A stretch of DNA of 64,000 bases, taken from positions 25,818,211 to 25,882,210 of the forward strand of contig NC_090765.1 in the NCBI RefSeq assembly GCF_036898095.1. The letters run 5' to 3'. A program made the position numbers and the translations under genes. Below the pieces are notes generated by a model. That model was not told where the DNA came from and did no database searches. It saw only the letters and a program-made list of their open reading frames with translations. The DNA is from Palaemon carinicauda (taxonomy: Eukaryota > Arthropoda > Malacostraca > Decapoda > Palaemonidae). Shown one piece after another: positions 33,944-47,343 of the stretch. The number at the start of each line of letters is the position of its first letter. The stretch's first letter is position 1.

Positions 33944-35937
33944 TGTAGTACCTCTGTGAACCATTCTCTTGCAGGCCAAAGGGGAGCAACCAGCGTCAGC
34001 CGTGTCCCTTCGTGCGAGACGAACTTCTGAATGACTCTGTTGATGATCTTGAACGGTGGGAATGCGTAAAGGTCGAGATGGGACCAATTCAGCAGAAAAG
34101 CATCCACATGAACTGCTGCTGGGTCTGGAACTGGGGAACAGTACAACGGAAGCCTCTTGGTCATGGAGGTGGCAAACAGATCTATCGTAGGTTGACCCCA
34201 CAAGGTCCAAAGTCTGTTGCACACGCTCTTGTGAAGGGTCCATTCCGTGGGGATGACTTGATCTTTTCTGCTTAGGCGATCTGCTGAGACGTTCATGTTG
34301 CCCTGAATGAACCTCGTTACTAGAGTGAGGTTTAGACTTCTTGACCAAATGAGGAGGTCCCTTGCTATCTCGTACAGGTTCCTCGAATGGGTCCCTCCCT
34401 GCTTGGAGATGTAAGCCAAGGCTGTGGTGTTGTCGGAGTTCACCTCCACCACCTTGCCTAGCAGGAGGGACTTGAAGTTCATAAGGGCCATATGAACTGC
34501 CAGCAGCTCCTTGCAGTTGATGTGGAGCGTTTCCTGTTCCCTGTTCCATGTTCCCGAGCATTCCTGTCCGTTCAAGGTCGCGCCCCAGCCCGAGTCTGAT
34601 GCATCCGAGAAGAGATGAAGATTGGGGGTCTGAATCGCTAACGATAGGCCCTCCTTGAGAAGGAGGTTGGTCTTCCACCACAAGAGAGTGGTCTTCATCT
34701 CTTTGGTGACAGGAATAGAGACTGCTTCGAGCGTCAAATCCTTGTCCCAATGAGCTGCTAGATGGAATTGGAGAGGGCGGAGGTGGAGTCTCCCTAACTC
34801 GACGAACAGGGCTAACGATGACAGGGTCCCTGTTAGACTCATCCACTGTCTCACCGAGCAACTGTTCCTCTTCAGCATGCTCAGGATGCATTCTAGGGCT
34901 TGGCTTATCCTTGGGGCCGATGGAAAAGCCCGAAAATCCTGACTCCGAATCTCCATTCCCAGGTAAACTATGGATTGGGAGGGAATGAGCTGGGACTTTT
35001 CTAAGTTGACTAATAGACCCAGTTCCTTGATCAAGTCCAAAGTCCAGTTGAGACTCTCCAGACAGCGACGACTCGTGGAGGCTCTCAACAGCCAGTCGTC
35101 TAAATAAAGGGAGGCTCTGATGTCCGATAAGTGGAGGAATTTTGCAATATTCCTCATCAGATGCGTAAACACCATAGGAGCTGTGCTTAGGCCAAAACAC
35201 AGGGCTTGGAATTGGTACACAACCTTTCCAAAAACGAATCTCAGGAAAGGTTGGGAGTCTGGATGAATAGGAACGTGAAAGTAAGCGTCTTTCAGATCCA
35301 ACGAGAGCATCCAGTCCTCCTGCCTGACCGCTGCTAGGACCGACTTCGTCGTCTCCATAGTGAACGTCTGCTTGGTGACATAAGCATTGAGCGCGCTGAC
35401 GTCCAGCACCGGTCTCCAACCTCCTGTCTTCTTGGCCACCAGAAAGAGACGGTTGTAGAAGCCCGGGGATTGATGGTCCCGGACTATAACCACTTCCTTC
35501 TTCTGTAACAGGAGCGACACCTCCTGGTGCAACGCTAGCCTCTTGTCCTTTTCCTTGTAGTTGGGAGAGAGGTTGATGGGAGAAGTGGTCAGAGGGGGTT
35601 TGCGGCAGAATGGTATCTTGTAACCCTCCCTTAGCCACCTGACAGACTGGGCGTCTGCACCTCTCCTTTCCCAAGCTTGCCAGAAGGTCTTGAGTCTGGC
35701 TCCTACTGCTGTCTGGAGAGGAGGAGAGTCAGTGTTTGCCTTTTGAAGTCTTGGGACCTTTCCTAGACCTGCTCCTGGAAGAGTCTGGACGGGAGCTTCC
35801 TCGGCTGGGGGCTCTGCCACGAAAGGGCGGAATAAACCTTGTAGCAGGAGTATCAGCCACTGGGGTGCGGTAAGTCCTGGGAACTGAGGGAGCAACCTTA
35901 GCCTTACGAGCTGAAGAGGCCACAAGATCATGATCAT
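33670..35937 (-). CDS. pol: DIRS copy 2 reverse transcriptase-RNase H
   Basis: 755 codons without interruption. The true start is uncertain because the first ~60 residues overlap gag in another frame. Reverse transcriptase: KKTGGWRPVLDVSALN (about 169-184), LDLKDAYFHVPIH (213-225, first catalytic Asp), CFGLSTAPMVF, and SLYLDDWLLRA (276-286, the two further Asp residues). RNase H: HLFSDASDSGWGATL (441-455, Asp), INCKELLAV (Glu) and VNSDNTTALAY (Asp). The C-terminal region includes LWGQPTIDLFATSM and LYCSPVPDP, conserved in DIRS proteins. Copying would occur on the element RNA without a protease or DDE integrase. It ends inside the recombinase gene. Confidence 0.93.
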   Translation of the reverse strand: MIMILWPLQLVRLRLLPQFPGLTAPQWLILLLQGLFRPFVAEPPAEEAPVQTLPGAGLGKVPRLQKANTDSPPLQTAVGARLKTFWQAWERRGADAQSVRWLREGYKIPFCRKPPLTTSPINLSPNYKEKDKRLALHQEVSLLLQKKEVVIVRDHQSPGFYNRLFLVAKKTGGWRPVLDVSALNAYVTKQTFTMETTKSVLAAVRQEDWMLSLDLKDAYFHVPIHPDSQPFLRFVFGKVVYQFQALCFGLSTAPMVFTHLMRNIAKFLHLSDIRASLYLDDWLLRASTSRRCLESLNWTLDLIKELGLLVNLEKSQLIPSQSIVYLGMEIRSQDFRAFPSAPRISQALECILSMLKRNSCSVRQWMSLTGTLSSLALFVELGRLHLRPLQFHLAAHWDKDLTLEAVSIPVTKEMKTTLLWWKTNLLLKEGLSLAIQTPNLHLFSDASDSGWGATLNGQECSGTWNREQETLHINCKELLAVHMALMNFKSLLLGKVVEVNSDNTTALAYISKQGGTHSRNLYEIARDLLIWSRSLNLTLVTRFIQGNMNVSADRLSRKDQVIPTEWTLHKSVCNRLWTLWGQPTIDLFATSMTKRLPLYCSPVPDPAAVHVDAFLLNWSHLDLYAFPPFKIINRVIQKFVSHEGTRLTLVAPLWPAREWFTEVLQWLVDVPRTLPLRVDLLRQPHVDKVHPNLHALRLTTFRLSKDSLELEAFRRRQPERLPEQGGYPLVESTNPSGKSSEAGVEPMQFPLPIPL

Positions 35938-38443
35938 GAGTGTCCTTCTGAATCAGGGCCGCAGACAAATCCTTGATAAGCTCTTCGGGGAACAAGAACT
36001 TAGAAAGCGGAGCAAAAAGGAGTTGAGACCTTTGACAAGGTGTGATGCTGGAAGAAAGAAAAGTGCAAAGTTGCTCCCTTTTCTTAAGAACTCCTGAAAC
36101 AAACATTGAAGCAAGCTCGCCGGACCCATCCCGAATTGCTTTATCCATGCAGGACATTAAAAGCATGGCTGAGTCCTTGTCCGCAGGGGAGGTCTTCTTG
36201 CTCAGGGCCCCCAGGCACCAGTCGAGAAAATTGAAAATCTCAAAGGCACGAAATACACCCTTTAGGAAGTGGTCTAAGTCGGAAAAGGTCCAGCAGACCT
36301 TAGAGCGCCTCGTCGCTGATCTACGAGGAGAGTCGACCAAACTTGAGAAATCAGCCTGGGCAGAGGCAGGGACTCCCAAGCCTGGTTCCTATCCTGTGGC
36401 ATACCATACGCCCGCCTTAGAAGTGAGCTTAGTAGGTGGGAACATAAAGGAAGTCTTCCCTAGTTGCTGTTTGGACTGCAACCAATCCCCTAATATTCTT
36501 AAAGCTCTCTTAGAGGATCTAGCAAAGACGAGCTTAGTATAGGCTGACTTAACCGGTTGCATGCCCAGCGAAAACTCAGATGGAGGAGAGCGGGGGGTAG
36601 CAGAAACAAAATGGTCCGGGTATACCTCTCTGAAAAGAGCCAGGACCTTACGAAAGTCAATGGGTAGAGGAGAAGACTTGGGTTCCTCCACGTCCGAAGA
36701 GGGATCTAGGTGCGCAGCTTCCTCCTCAGAAACCTTATCACCAGAGTGTAGCGAAGTGAGAGGTAAAGTAACAGCGGTATGCTGAACAGCAGAATCTGAA
36801 CAAGCGGGTGCATAAACACTTGTGGTTTCATCCTCAAGTCTCTGTTGCTGAGTTAAAACCTGAGGTTCAGGCTGCAAAGACTGGTCAAGAAGAGTGGAGG
36901 AAGGTAGGCGCATGGGCTGAGGTGGCTGACTCCTAGCATGAGCTTCCTGTCTCAAGAGTTGCGCTTGCTGCAAGGGTTGCGGATGCGCAGTAGCAGGTTC
37001 CTGAGGAACGAGTTGAGGTTCCTGAGGTGTGAGCTGCGAGAGTTGAGGTAGCGGCTGCGCAGAACGCAGTTCCTGTCTCGCGAGTTGAGGTTCCTGAGGT
37101 GCTAGCCTTAAGAGTTGAGGCTCTCGCCTTGAGGAGAGTTGAGGTCGCTGCAGCGAGAGCTGAGGTGGCTGCCTCATGGATGGAAGAGGTTGTCGTACCT
37201 CAAGAGGTTGTTGCCTCGATGGTCTAACCGCAAGAGGAAGAGGAGGAAGTAAAGCATAAGACTCCTGCTCCCATTGTTGAGGTTGCCTTAAGGAAGGCTG
37301 AGGTTGCTGCAAACCGCTGGTAACTGGCAACTCAGAACGCGGTAAGGTAGCCTGAGGAACCTCAACTTCGTACGCCTGGCAGACTGGACTGCGGTGAGGC
37401 GGAGCGCTCGCAGGAGGAGGTGCAACCTTCTCAGCCTGAAACTCACTCATTAAGACCGCAAGCTGCGACTGCATGGACTGCAGCAAAGTCATCTTGGGAT
37501 CAGCAGACGCTAAGGTCTGCTGAGGCAAAGCCTTAACAGAAGATGAGGTCTGTTGAGGTATCGCCTTACCTCTCTTAGGAGGTGTACAGTCACCTGATGA
37601 CAGCGGAGAGTCAGAGTTAATCCAATGACTGCATCCGGGTTGTTGAACTCTTGAGGTCTGGACTTTACGTTTCAGAGGTCTTGAGACCTGAGTCCAGCGT
37701 TTCCTCTCCGATATTTCTTCTGCAGACGAGTAAAAGACGGGCTCAATCGTCTGCGGGTGGGAGTGACGGTCTCTGTAAGACACGCCCGCAACCACCGAGG
37801 ATACTTCTGTGCGCCGATCAAGGCCTGCCGAACCCTTTTGCCCTTCGACATTGCTTCTCCCCTGGGCTTGGGAGCTTGCAAGAGGTCCCGGACTGGGAGG
37901 ACGACTGGCACGCACAGAAGTACCCTCACGCACAACACTGACACTGACACTAGCACTCGGCACCGCACTGACACTAGCACTTGGCACAGCACTGGCACTA
38001 TCACCTCCCACTGCACTTTTGACCTTAAGTTCTTTGACGTCTGCCAAAAGAGACTTATGGTCACTAACCACCGATTCCACTTTGTCACCTAAAGCCTGAA
38101 TGGCACGCAAAACAACTGACATATCAGGCTGAGCACAAATAGTAGGTTCGGGGGTAGCCACTACAGGGGGAGGAAAAGGTTGAGGATCATGAGGTGAGGA
38201 AAAAAGCGAAGAGCGAGAAGAACTCCTCCTAACTCTCTCTCTCTCTAACTTGGTTGAATATTTAAGGAATCGAACAAATTCAAGTTCCGAAAGTCCGGCG
38301 CATTCCTCACATCGATCTTCCAACTGACAGGGTCTTTCCCTACAGTCAGAACAAGCGGTGTGAGGATCAACCGAGGCCTTCGGAATACGCCTATTACAAG
38401 ACCTACATCGTCTATGGGGAGGGGCTTGTGAAAGGTCAGACAT
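35729..38443 (-). CDS. gag: DIRS copy 2 gag-like protein, one in-frame stop
   Basis: A frame of about 904 codons with one TAG at about 36389. Start 38443, MSDLSQAPPHRRCRSCNRR. The first 50 residues are Cys-rich with paired CxxC motifs (CRSC, CSDC, CEEC), a likely zinc-binding region. Next is a Ser/Arg-rich segment, short SVS/SAVPSA repeats, a long Gln/Pro/Leu-rich tract (about 350-500), an acidic stretch, and a more ordered region (FRKVLALFREVYPDHF, KRALRILGDWL). After the stop the same frame continues for 216 codons (GVPASAQADFSSLVDS to a basic RGRAPSRGSS tail). The stop is either a recent mutation or a read-through site. Role by analogy: particle or RNA-binding protein. Confidence 0.85.
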
Positions 38444-38831
38444 CTTGAATCAAAGAGCAAGTCAAGGGGGATTCCAAATCAAGCAAAAGATCGTTAACCA
38501 TTAATCAAAACCAAATAAAAGCTATCTAAGCTAATAAGAAAAGTTTCCAGTATAGCGAAAGCTGAAATCTTAGAGAAATACTTCACCAAAAACCGTGAAC
38601 AATACTCCAAAATCATAAGCGTATCCAAGAACGTCTTGCCGGAAGCACGACAGAGGAAAAATTGAGGTGGTGTCAACAAGAAGTACTGCAGTACCTGGCC
38701 ACAGGTGGCGCTGGTGAGTACACCCCCTTCTAGTATAGTGATAGCTGGCGTATCCCTCCCGTAGAATTCTGTCGGGCAACGGAGTTGACAGCTACATGAT
38801 TATCGGGTAAGTTTAATATTGAAAATTTCCT

Positions 38832-41013
<2,182 letters not shown>

Positions 41014-41440
41014 CGGTGCCGTTATAGTATGTGGTCTACCTTTTTGGATCTGTTATAGTATGTGGCCTACCCGGTTTGAATGTGTCTTACCTAAGCCGGT
41101 TTGAATGTGTCCTACCTTAGAGAAGCTAACTTAAAAAACCCACCTAACCTATGCTAAAAGCCGTGTCCTTACCTACGAGTACGACGGGAGAAGCTAACTT
41201 AAAAAACCCACCAAACCTATGCTAAAAGCCGTGTCCTTACCTGGGGGGGCTGCGCCCCCCCGGACCCCCCCCCCCCCCCCCTTACACAACATTAACATTA
41301 ACTACATAGTTAAATACTGAAATCCATGTGTACTTACATGATCAATATTCGTAATAACAGTATGTAGGCCACATACTATATCAGAGACAAAATTCCGTAG
41401 GCCACACTCGAAAGGTAGGCCACATACTATAACGGCACCG
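41014..41440. mobile_element. Small DNA transposon with 6-bp target duplication
   Basis: 427 bases. Left end 'cggtgccgttatagtatgtg'; the right end is its exact reverse complement over 21 bases, and the match extends to about 28 bases with one mismatch. It is flanked by 'aaatat' on both sides (41008-41013, 41441-41446), and removal restores the SINE. The inside has two ~58-bp direct repeats (41113-41170 and 41191-41241, 'gaagctaacttaaaaaaccc') and a C-run (41263-41281). No coding capacity. Superfamily not determined. Confidence 0.88.
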
Positions 41441-41585
41441 AAATATCTATTTTAATGTTAGTTCCTAAATATTTCATTTTTCCTGTTCTTTCCTCACTGG
41501 GCTATTTTCCCTGTTGAAAGTCCTGGGCTTATAGCATCCTGCTTTTCCAACTAGGGTTGTAGCTTGGCAAGTGATAATAAGAATA
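41441..41585 (+). mobile_element. SINE copy 2, 3' portion with LINE-like tail
   Basis: Continues SINE copy 2: 'ttctttcctcactgggctat', 'cttatagcatcctgcttttc', 'aactagggttgtagcttggc', ending in a degenerate (aat)n tail. The shared tail again matches the LINE 3' end at 8879. Confidence 0.82.
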
Positions 41586-41589
41586 AGAA

Positions 41590-41965
41590 TCAGACAGTTC
41601 TTCCACTTGTCTGTTTATGGTCTTTCTGTGCCAGCCAGTCCACATCCGCAAACTTTCTTAGTTCATCAATCCATCATCTTCTCTTTCTTCCTCTGCTCCT
41701 TTAATCATCTCAATGGACCCATTCTGCTATTTTATGGTTCCTCTATTGTTGGTCATTCTCATTATAGGTCTTGCCCATGTCCATTTCTTTTTCTTCCAAG
41801 TTGTTAGAATATCATTAACTTCGGTTTGCTCTTGTATCCATGTTGCTCTTTTTCTGCCTCGTAGTGTTTTTCCCATCATTGTTCTTTCCATAGCTCCTTG
41901 AGTTGTAACTAGCTTATGTTCTAAGGCTTTATAAGGCTCCAAGTTTCTGATGCACATGACGATCA
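41590..41965 (-). pseudogene. LINE C-terminal/3' fragment, minus copy
   Basis: The minus frame reads QGAMERTMMGKTLRGRKRAT and later WTWARPIMRMTNNR, typical of the region after reverse transcriptase in RTE-like LINEs, where 'GH..R..D.RW' motifs occur. It is similar to the plus-strand copy at 42900-43255. No catalytic residues are present. Confidence 0.65.
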
Positions 41966-42899
41966 AAATAAAATATAATAAAAAAAATTATTCATTAATT
42001 CACAACGAGAACAAAATTAATATAAAATACTCATGCAACCAAATATCTAAATAGTCAAAGACAGATTGATAAGTAGGATACCATTAATGATAAAGATAAA
42101 ACACCGATCTTTCAATATAAACATATTAAGAACAAATACAGTACTCCACAACAACTTTGTCAAGAACATATTAACAAAAAGAGAATGAAGGTATCACAAA
42201 TAATCACTAAAGACTGCTCAACTGCTAAAAATTGCTCTATGTTACAAAAGGATAAAACTGCAAGCTAAATTACACCTTGGCACATACTGATCAGGCAACA
42301 GAATCTAAGACAGCAGATATATTCTGTGTCTAGACAGAATAAGCCATACGATATTGCTCTACTATTCTACAGAAATATCTGCATTCAGAACATAATCTAA
42401 ACCCAAGACTAGACATAAAGTCAGCCCTCATTCTTCGCAGAGGTTAGGTAACAGAGACAGATGCAAAGAATGAGAATCCGCAAATACTTGCTGCCGTAGG
42501 GTGGGATACCTCCTAACCCTGCCAACTTACTTCCCATTGCCTATGTGTGTTTGATTAATACACTAAGTACTGACTAATACTGTTTTTACTTGGTTTCTAT
42601 CACAGTATAAGTATTTTGTAATTGAATGAAGACATTTCAGTAAGTGTAGGCCTATAGTACATGAGCACACACATACGCCTATACTAGTACTGGGCATATT
42701 AAGGCTACGGTATAGTACAGTACATTATGTAACACTACAGTAGTCATCAAAACACTTATAACAACAAAACACTGTTGTTCCTATCTAATATAAGTCAAAT
42801 TTAAGTCACTGATACTGTAGTGTGTACTATCGAGATTTAAAAAAGTAAAATGCCACCTTATCTATTAAGAAAAGTATTTAATGAGGTGGTCCTCCCAGT
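41966..42899. other. Unassigned DNA between two facing LINE fragments
   Basis: AT-rich with many 'tacagta' motifs. No gene seen. Confidence 0.45.
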
Positions 42900-43260
42900 A
42901 TTAACTTATGCATAAGTTAACTCGCAGCCTTACTAAAGCCTCATATGTAAGATAGTTATAGCTCAAAGAGCTATGGTAAGAATAACGATGGGAATAACAC
43001 TAAGAAACAGAAAAAGAGCAACATGGGTATGAGAGCAAACATGTAAGAAAAACAAATAGACATAGGCAGGACATAGATGGACATTAAGAATAACAGAATG
43101 GGTCCCTAGAGGTTGTAAAAGAAGCAGGGTAAGGAAGAGATGGTGGGTTGACGAATTAAGAAAGTTTGCAGATGTGGACTGGCACAGAAAGACCATAAAC
43201 AGATGCAAGTGGAAATATATGTCTGAGACCTTTGCTCTGTAGTGGACTAGTAATGGCTGA
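42900..43260 (+). pseudogene. LINE C-terminal/3' fragment, plus copy
   Basis: 'aaagagctatggtaagaata' through 'agatggtgggttgacgaatt' and 'tgtggactggcacagaaaga' are the inverted counterpart of 41590-41965. It ends with 'ggctgatgatgatcataata', the (gat)n-type tail of RTE-like LINEs. Decayed. Confidence 0.65.
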
Positions 43261-44615
43261 TGATGATCATAATAATTACCAGTACAGTACAGCTTAACTA
43301 TATTATAAGTGATTGCTGTTTTCGTTTGGAGGACTCACACTGAAAACTCACCGCACATGTAGCCTACATTTACGTATTGCAGAGTACAGTACATGTAGTA
43401 ATTTACATACAGTACTGTCCAGTATAGTTAATAAAGAATACTATACATTACTGTAATACTGTACAGTACAATATGTATAGAGTACAATGATACTGTATTT
43501 AAGATTAACTAAATGTACATATTTTATAAAGACCATTAATAATTTTTAAATGAAGTTCTATGCAGGACTCAACTCTAGATGCATTGTCTCTTGCGCAGTA
43601 CGGTAGGGAATCACACATCTACATACCATTATCCAGTAAAAATAAACACTGTATAGGAGCATGTGCCACTTTATACAAAGACATCACATTTTACATGAAA
43701 ATGGGATTCTGCTAAAAAAGGACCAAAGCCGGAGAGGCAAACGTAAGGAGAGACAATGGAAGACTGAGGCTAAGTTAGCGTGAGAATGGATATTGTGCTG
43801 GGAGCAGAGGTAGGTGGTGCGAAGCGAGCCGGGTGCAAAGGCTGTTTGAAATCGTCGCACTGCGTACTTGCGAACATGTGAATATGGGATATTTTATTTA
43901 ACAGGTTATACAGCTCTCTGTGTCGTGAACGAGTGAAATCCTGAAGCATGAACCCTTGAAAACCGAGGGCAGACTGAAGCCTACAGCAATTCACTGTCGG
44001 GTGGGAACATCAAGAAATTAATACATGTAGAGAACAGTGTACCAGAAATATATTTCAGTTTAATCTTATGGACGCTGAAAAAAATGTTCACACTCTGATC
44101 TTTTTTCTGGATCCTGATCCTCTAAAACATTATAAACAAGAATTATATGCTTCCAAGAAACATGATTTATATGAAGCATGAGGGGAAAAAATTAAAAACT
44201 CTTTGTATAGTTTATTAGTCCCAAATTCTCTTTATACACAATACAGGCTGATGTAAAGTTTACCTTTGTATGCATGACTTTAGGAATTTAAAAAATTTAC
44301 CTCACATCTAAGAAAGCAAAAATTTCAAGCATAAAACTGTTAAAAAATTGTTTGAAGAAAACTGCCAAATTTAATCAAGTATGCTTAGTTATCTGATACC
44401 AGTCTCACAAGCCTCTTTTCTTTCTTAATAAAAATATGCACAGGATTTTGGTTTAATGCATACTTTAAACATGTGTATTAGTACAAAGCACCTTTCTTCA
44501 TCAGGTAGTGAGTATAGCAAAATCTTCATACATCTGATTACTTCAAGTTCCTACTTATTCATCAATTGAGGCTTTTGCTATAAGAGTCCATATCACATAT
44601 AATAATAAAGAGGTT
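43261..44615. other. Unassigned DNA
   Basis: A slightly GC-richer patch at 43720-43990 contains a 74-codon minus frame (43994-43770) with no recognised motif and no clear splice context. I do not call it a gene. Confidence 0.4.
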
Positions 44616-44617
44616 GG

Positions 44618-44619
<2 letters not shown>

Positions 44620-44690
<71 letters not shown>

Positions 44691-44758
44691 GTAATAATAA
44701 AAATGATAAATGCCATAATGTAATACCCAAAATTCTATAGAATGAAAATAGCACATCG

Positions 44759-44818
<60 letters not shown>

Positions 44819-44900
44819 TCCGATACTGAGCGGGTGGAAGGGGACCCCAGTTTAATAAGGAACTGGAGAATAATAATAATTATAATAATAATAATAACGG
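44620..44900. repeat. (AAT)n microsatellites
   Basis: Three blocks of aat/taa triplets (44620-44690, 44758-44817, 44868-44898) with unique sequence between them. Ile/Tyr-rich frames are artefacts. Confidence 0.97.
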
Positions 44901-46999
44901 CGATAAACTGAGTTAAAAGACAGAGTAATAAATAGATTATAGCAACATAAATAACAATAAATATAATGATAACAATAATATAGTGCTGTACCAATAAAAC
45001 AAATACATAATGGAAGTAAACTAAAAATAGAGATGTAAACTATAAGATCATGAATAAAGGATAAACACAAGACGTAAATCTGAAAATTCAAATACTGGTA
45101 GAAAAGGGAAACTTATCATGAAAAGGCAAGGGAAAGCTGACACACCAGAGGAAATAGTTGAGAAAACAAAAAACATAACAAGAACCTTGTTTATATAAAA
45201 TTAGTGGTAAAAGATAACAAAAGTTATCCGATAACAGCGTGCCTATAAAATACGGATGGAAATGAGGTCACCTTAATGTAACTTAATATCACAAAAATCT
45301 TTAAACATAGACTTGACTTAGCTGATTTAGACAACCTTAAAAAAGGCAATACAATATTTGGATAATTTTCTTTTCTAAAATATTTCAACTTGGAAGTATT
45401 TTCGCCAAGTTTGAATATTGTAACTATAACATAAAATAACATAACACCTGGGAAGAAGAGAAAGGAATTACGAACATAAAATTACAGGTAAAATAAATAA
45501 TAGGGAAAGGGACATACAAGAAAAAATGAGCAGACGAATTCACATAGCAACACGTAAATGGCATAATGATAAGAGAATTTGGGTGGAAGACACATAACGA
45601 TACAAATGCCTTACCTTAAACGGCATTAAACGAAAGCTCTGTATTGTAATAGCCCTGTCAATTCAACTTCATATTCTCTTCAGCAATAAATATCACGTTT
45701 TCCTTATCTGTACTGTATATTAAGACTGGACTTTGCATTTTAATATATTTATACTTAGTTCTGGCAATATAATACGGTAGTAGTAGACTTAAAAACAGAA
45801 CTCTTGATTATTGACATTCATTTACTTAACAGAAATCATGAAATTTACTTTAAACATAAACATTATCGATTTACCAGTACTGTATATGCTTTATATGCTT
45901 CATACAATAATAAAATTACAGTAAATATATATTTTTCTCTTCTGCACAAATGTACCACATAATGCTGTGAGCATTTATCTAATGTAAGCCATTTATATTA
46001 ACTGTCAGCATATACAGTACTGGTAAATATGTGAAATTAAGGCACAAAACTTCACTATTTCTCCATCGCTGTATGCTGCAATATATACTTATATCGTGCA
46101 TCGAATATGAATATACATTCTAAAATCTTCGAACTGACACTGACCCTGATTTCATTATAATACATGAAAACTATAATTTCAATATTTAATTTTAAATCAC
46201 AACCATATTTAATAATATCCATTATAGAATGATATCAATCCTTTAGTTTTTGAAGTTTCTTGAATCAAAAATATATAAATTTTAATAATTTTTTCTGAAT
46301 ACAGTATAAAAAAAATTTAAAAGTACCCTTGATATACAAGAAATCTAAGGACAATAAAAGTTTTCATCTTTATGAGAATGGGCTGTTTGCTTTACAAATG
46401 CTGTAATTCTTTCATTCCTCTCGACGGTTTGATGCAAATAGGTATTAAATACCCTCTATCATAAGTAAAGCAACTTCTCCAGATTTTTTTCCATTGAGTA
46501 TGTGCTGCTGTTCTGAAGAAAGTTTCTGAAGTAGATTTCTGAGGTCCTGGCCATTCCTTTCACTCTGCATCAAGCGTGGTATTTCAAAGAGGTACTTGGC
46601 TCGTTACTTTTATCATCAGCACTGAAGCAAGTACCTACTTCTGCTTTGGCGTGGGCTTCCAAAGTGGACCAGGTAAGTGCCTGCTTTTACCATGACTGAG
46701 GTTTATATTATTTCAGAGATAATTCTTCCTTCCTGTGGCAGAAATTTTCTACCAGTCTGGACAGAACAGTTCTCTGTCCTAAGAAGCCCCAGTGCACCAA
46801 CCACACAGGAGAATGCTCCTTCCTTGATGGCGATCTTGGAAGTTTCTCTTCAATGGTTCCAGACTTTTCTTGTCTACCCTGAGTCAATCTGCGAGCATAA
46901 TCCCCACCCATCTTGATTACTGCTCACTAGTATCAAGGGGAAGGTGTTCTTTGATGAGCTGTAGAAAATATGAATGAGTTAATAGATAATCTAAGCAGA
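44901..46999. other. Unassigned AT-rich DNA
   Basis: No supported gene. A minus frame at 46911-46708 has 67 codons (contains VHWGFLGQRTVLSRLVENF), which vaguely suggests a retroelement zinc-domain remnant, but it is too weak to name. Confidence 0.4.
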
Positions 47000-47343
47000 A
47001 TCACTATTATTATTATTATTATTATTACTATCCAAGCCACAACCCCAATTGGAAAAGCAAGATGCTATAAGCCCAGGGGCTCCAATAGGGAAAAATAGCC
47101 CAGTGAGGAAAGGAAATAAGGGAATAAATAACTGAAGAGAACAAATTAACAATAAATCATTCTAAAAAAAGTAATGTCAAAAGAGATATATCATATATAA
47201 ACTATTAACAACGTCAACAACAAAAATGACATATATAAACTATAAAAAGACTCATGTCCGTCTGGTCAACAAAAAAGCATTTGCTCCAACTTTGAACTTC
47301 TGAAGTTCTACTGATTCAACAACCCGATTAGGAAGATCATTCA
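47000..47343 (-). mobile_element. LINE (Jockey/CR1-like) 3' end, second copy
   Basis: Strongly similar to 8879-9220. It has an (att)n tail (47007-47028), the shared SINE/LINE tail, the 3' untranslated region and the last 29 codons of the reverse-transcriptase protein (NDLPNRVVESVELQKFKVGA). 5'-truncated at about 47343. Confidence 0.9.

Larger units (their letters stand above)
32335..38825 (-). mobile_element. DIRS-like retrotransposon copy 2, nearly intact
   Basis: 6491 bases in minus orientation, directly adjoining copy 1 through the 6-base 'taacat'. Ends are inverted over about 37 bases ('ttttcaatattaaacttacc' to 'gataatcatgtagctg' and reverse). Gene order is gag, RT-RNase H, tyrosine recombinase, with overlapping frames: gag/pol overlap by 209 bases and pol/recombinase by 274 bases. 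There is no protease, integrase or LTR, which defines DIRS-type elements. Only one in-frame stop (in gag) breaks the coding set. The right flank (38826 on, 'tttcct') does not repeat the left spacer. Confidence 0.93.

Noticed and set aside
33944..35674. Upstream part of the 967-codon frame as an N-terminal extension of the DIRS recombinase
   Set aside because: It lies opposite-phase to the conserved RT-RNase H frame and has no family similarity; only the part from 33943 is recombinase.
43770..43994. 74-codon minus frame in a GC-richer patch as a gene
   Set aside because: No motif, no splice signals that fit and no neighbouring exon in phase.
44562..45091. Ile/Tyr-rich minus frames as membrane proteins
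   Set aside because: Direct translation of AAT triplet repeats.
46677..46916. Overlapping plus and minus frames as a gene
   Set aside because: A weak resemblance of the minus frame to a retroelement zinc domain is too short to support a call.
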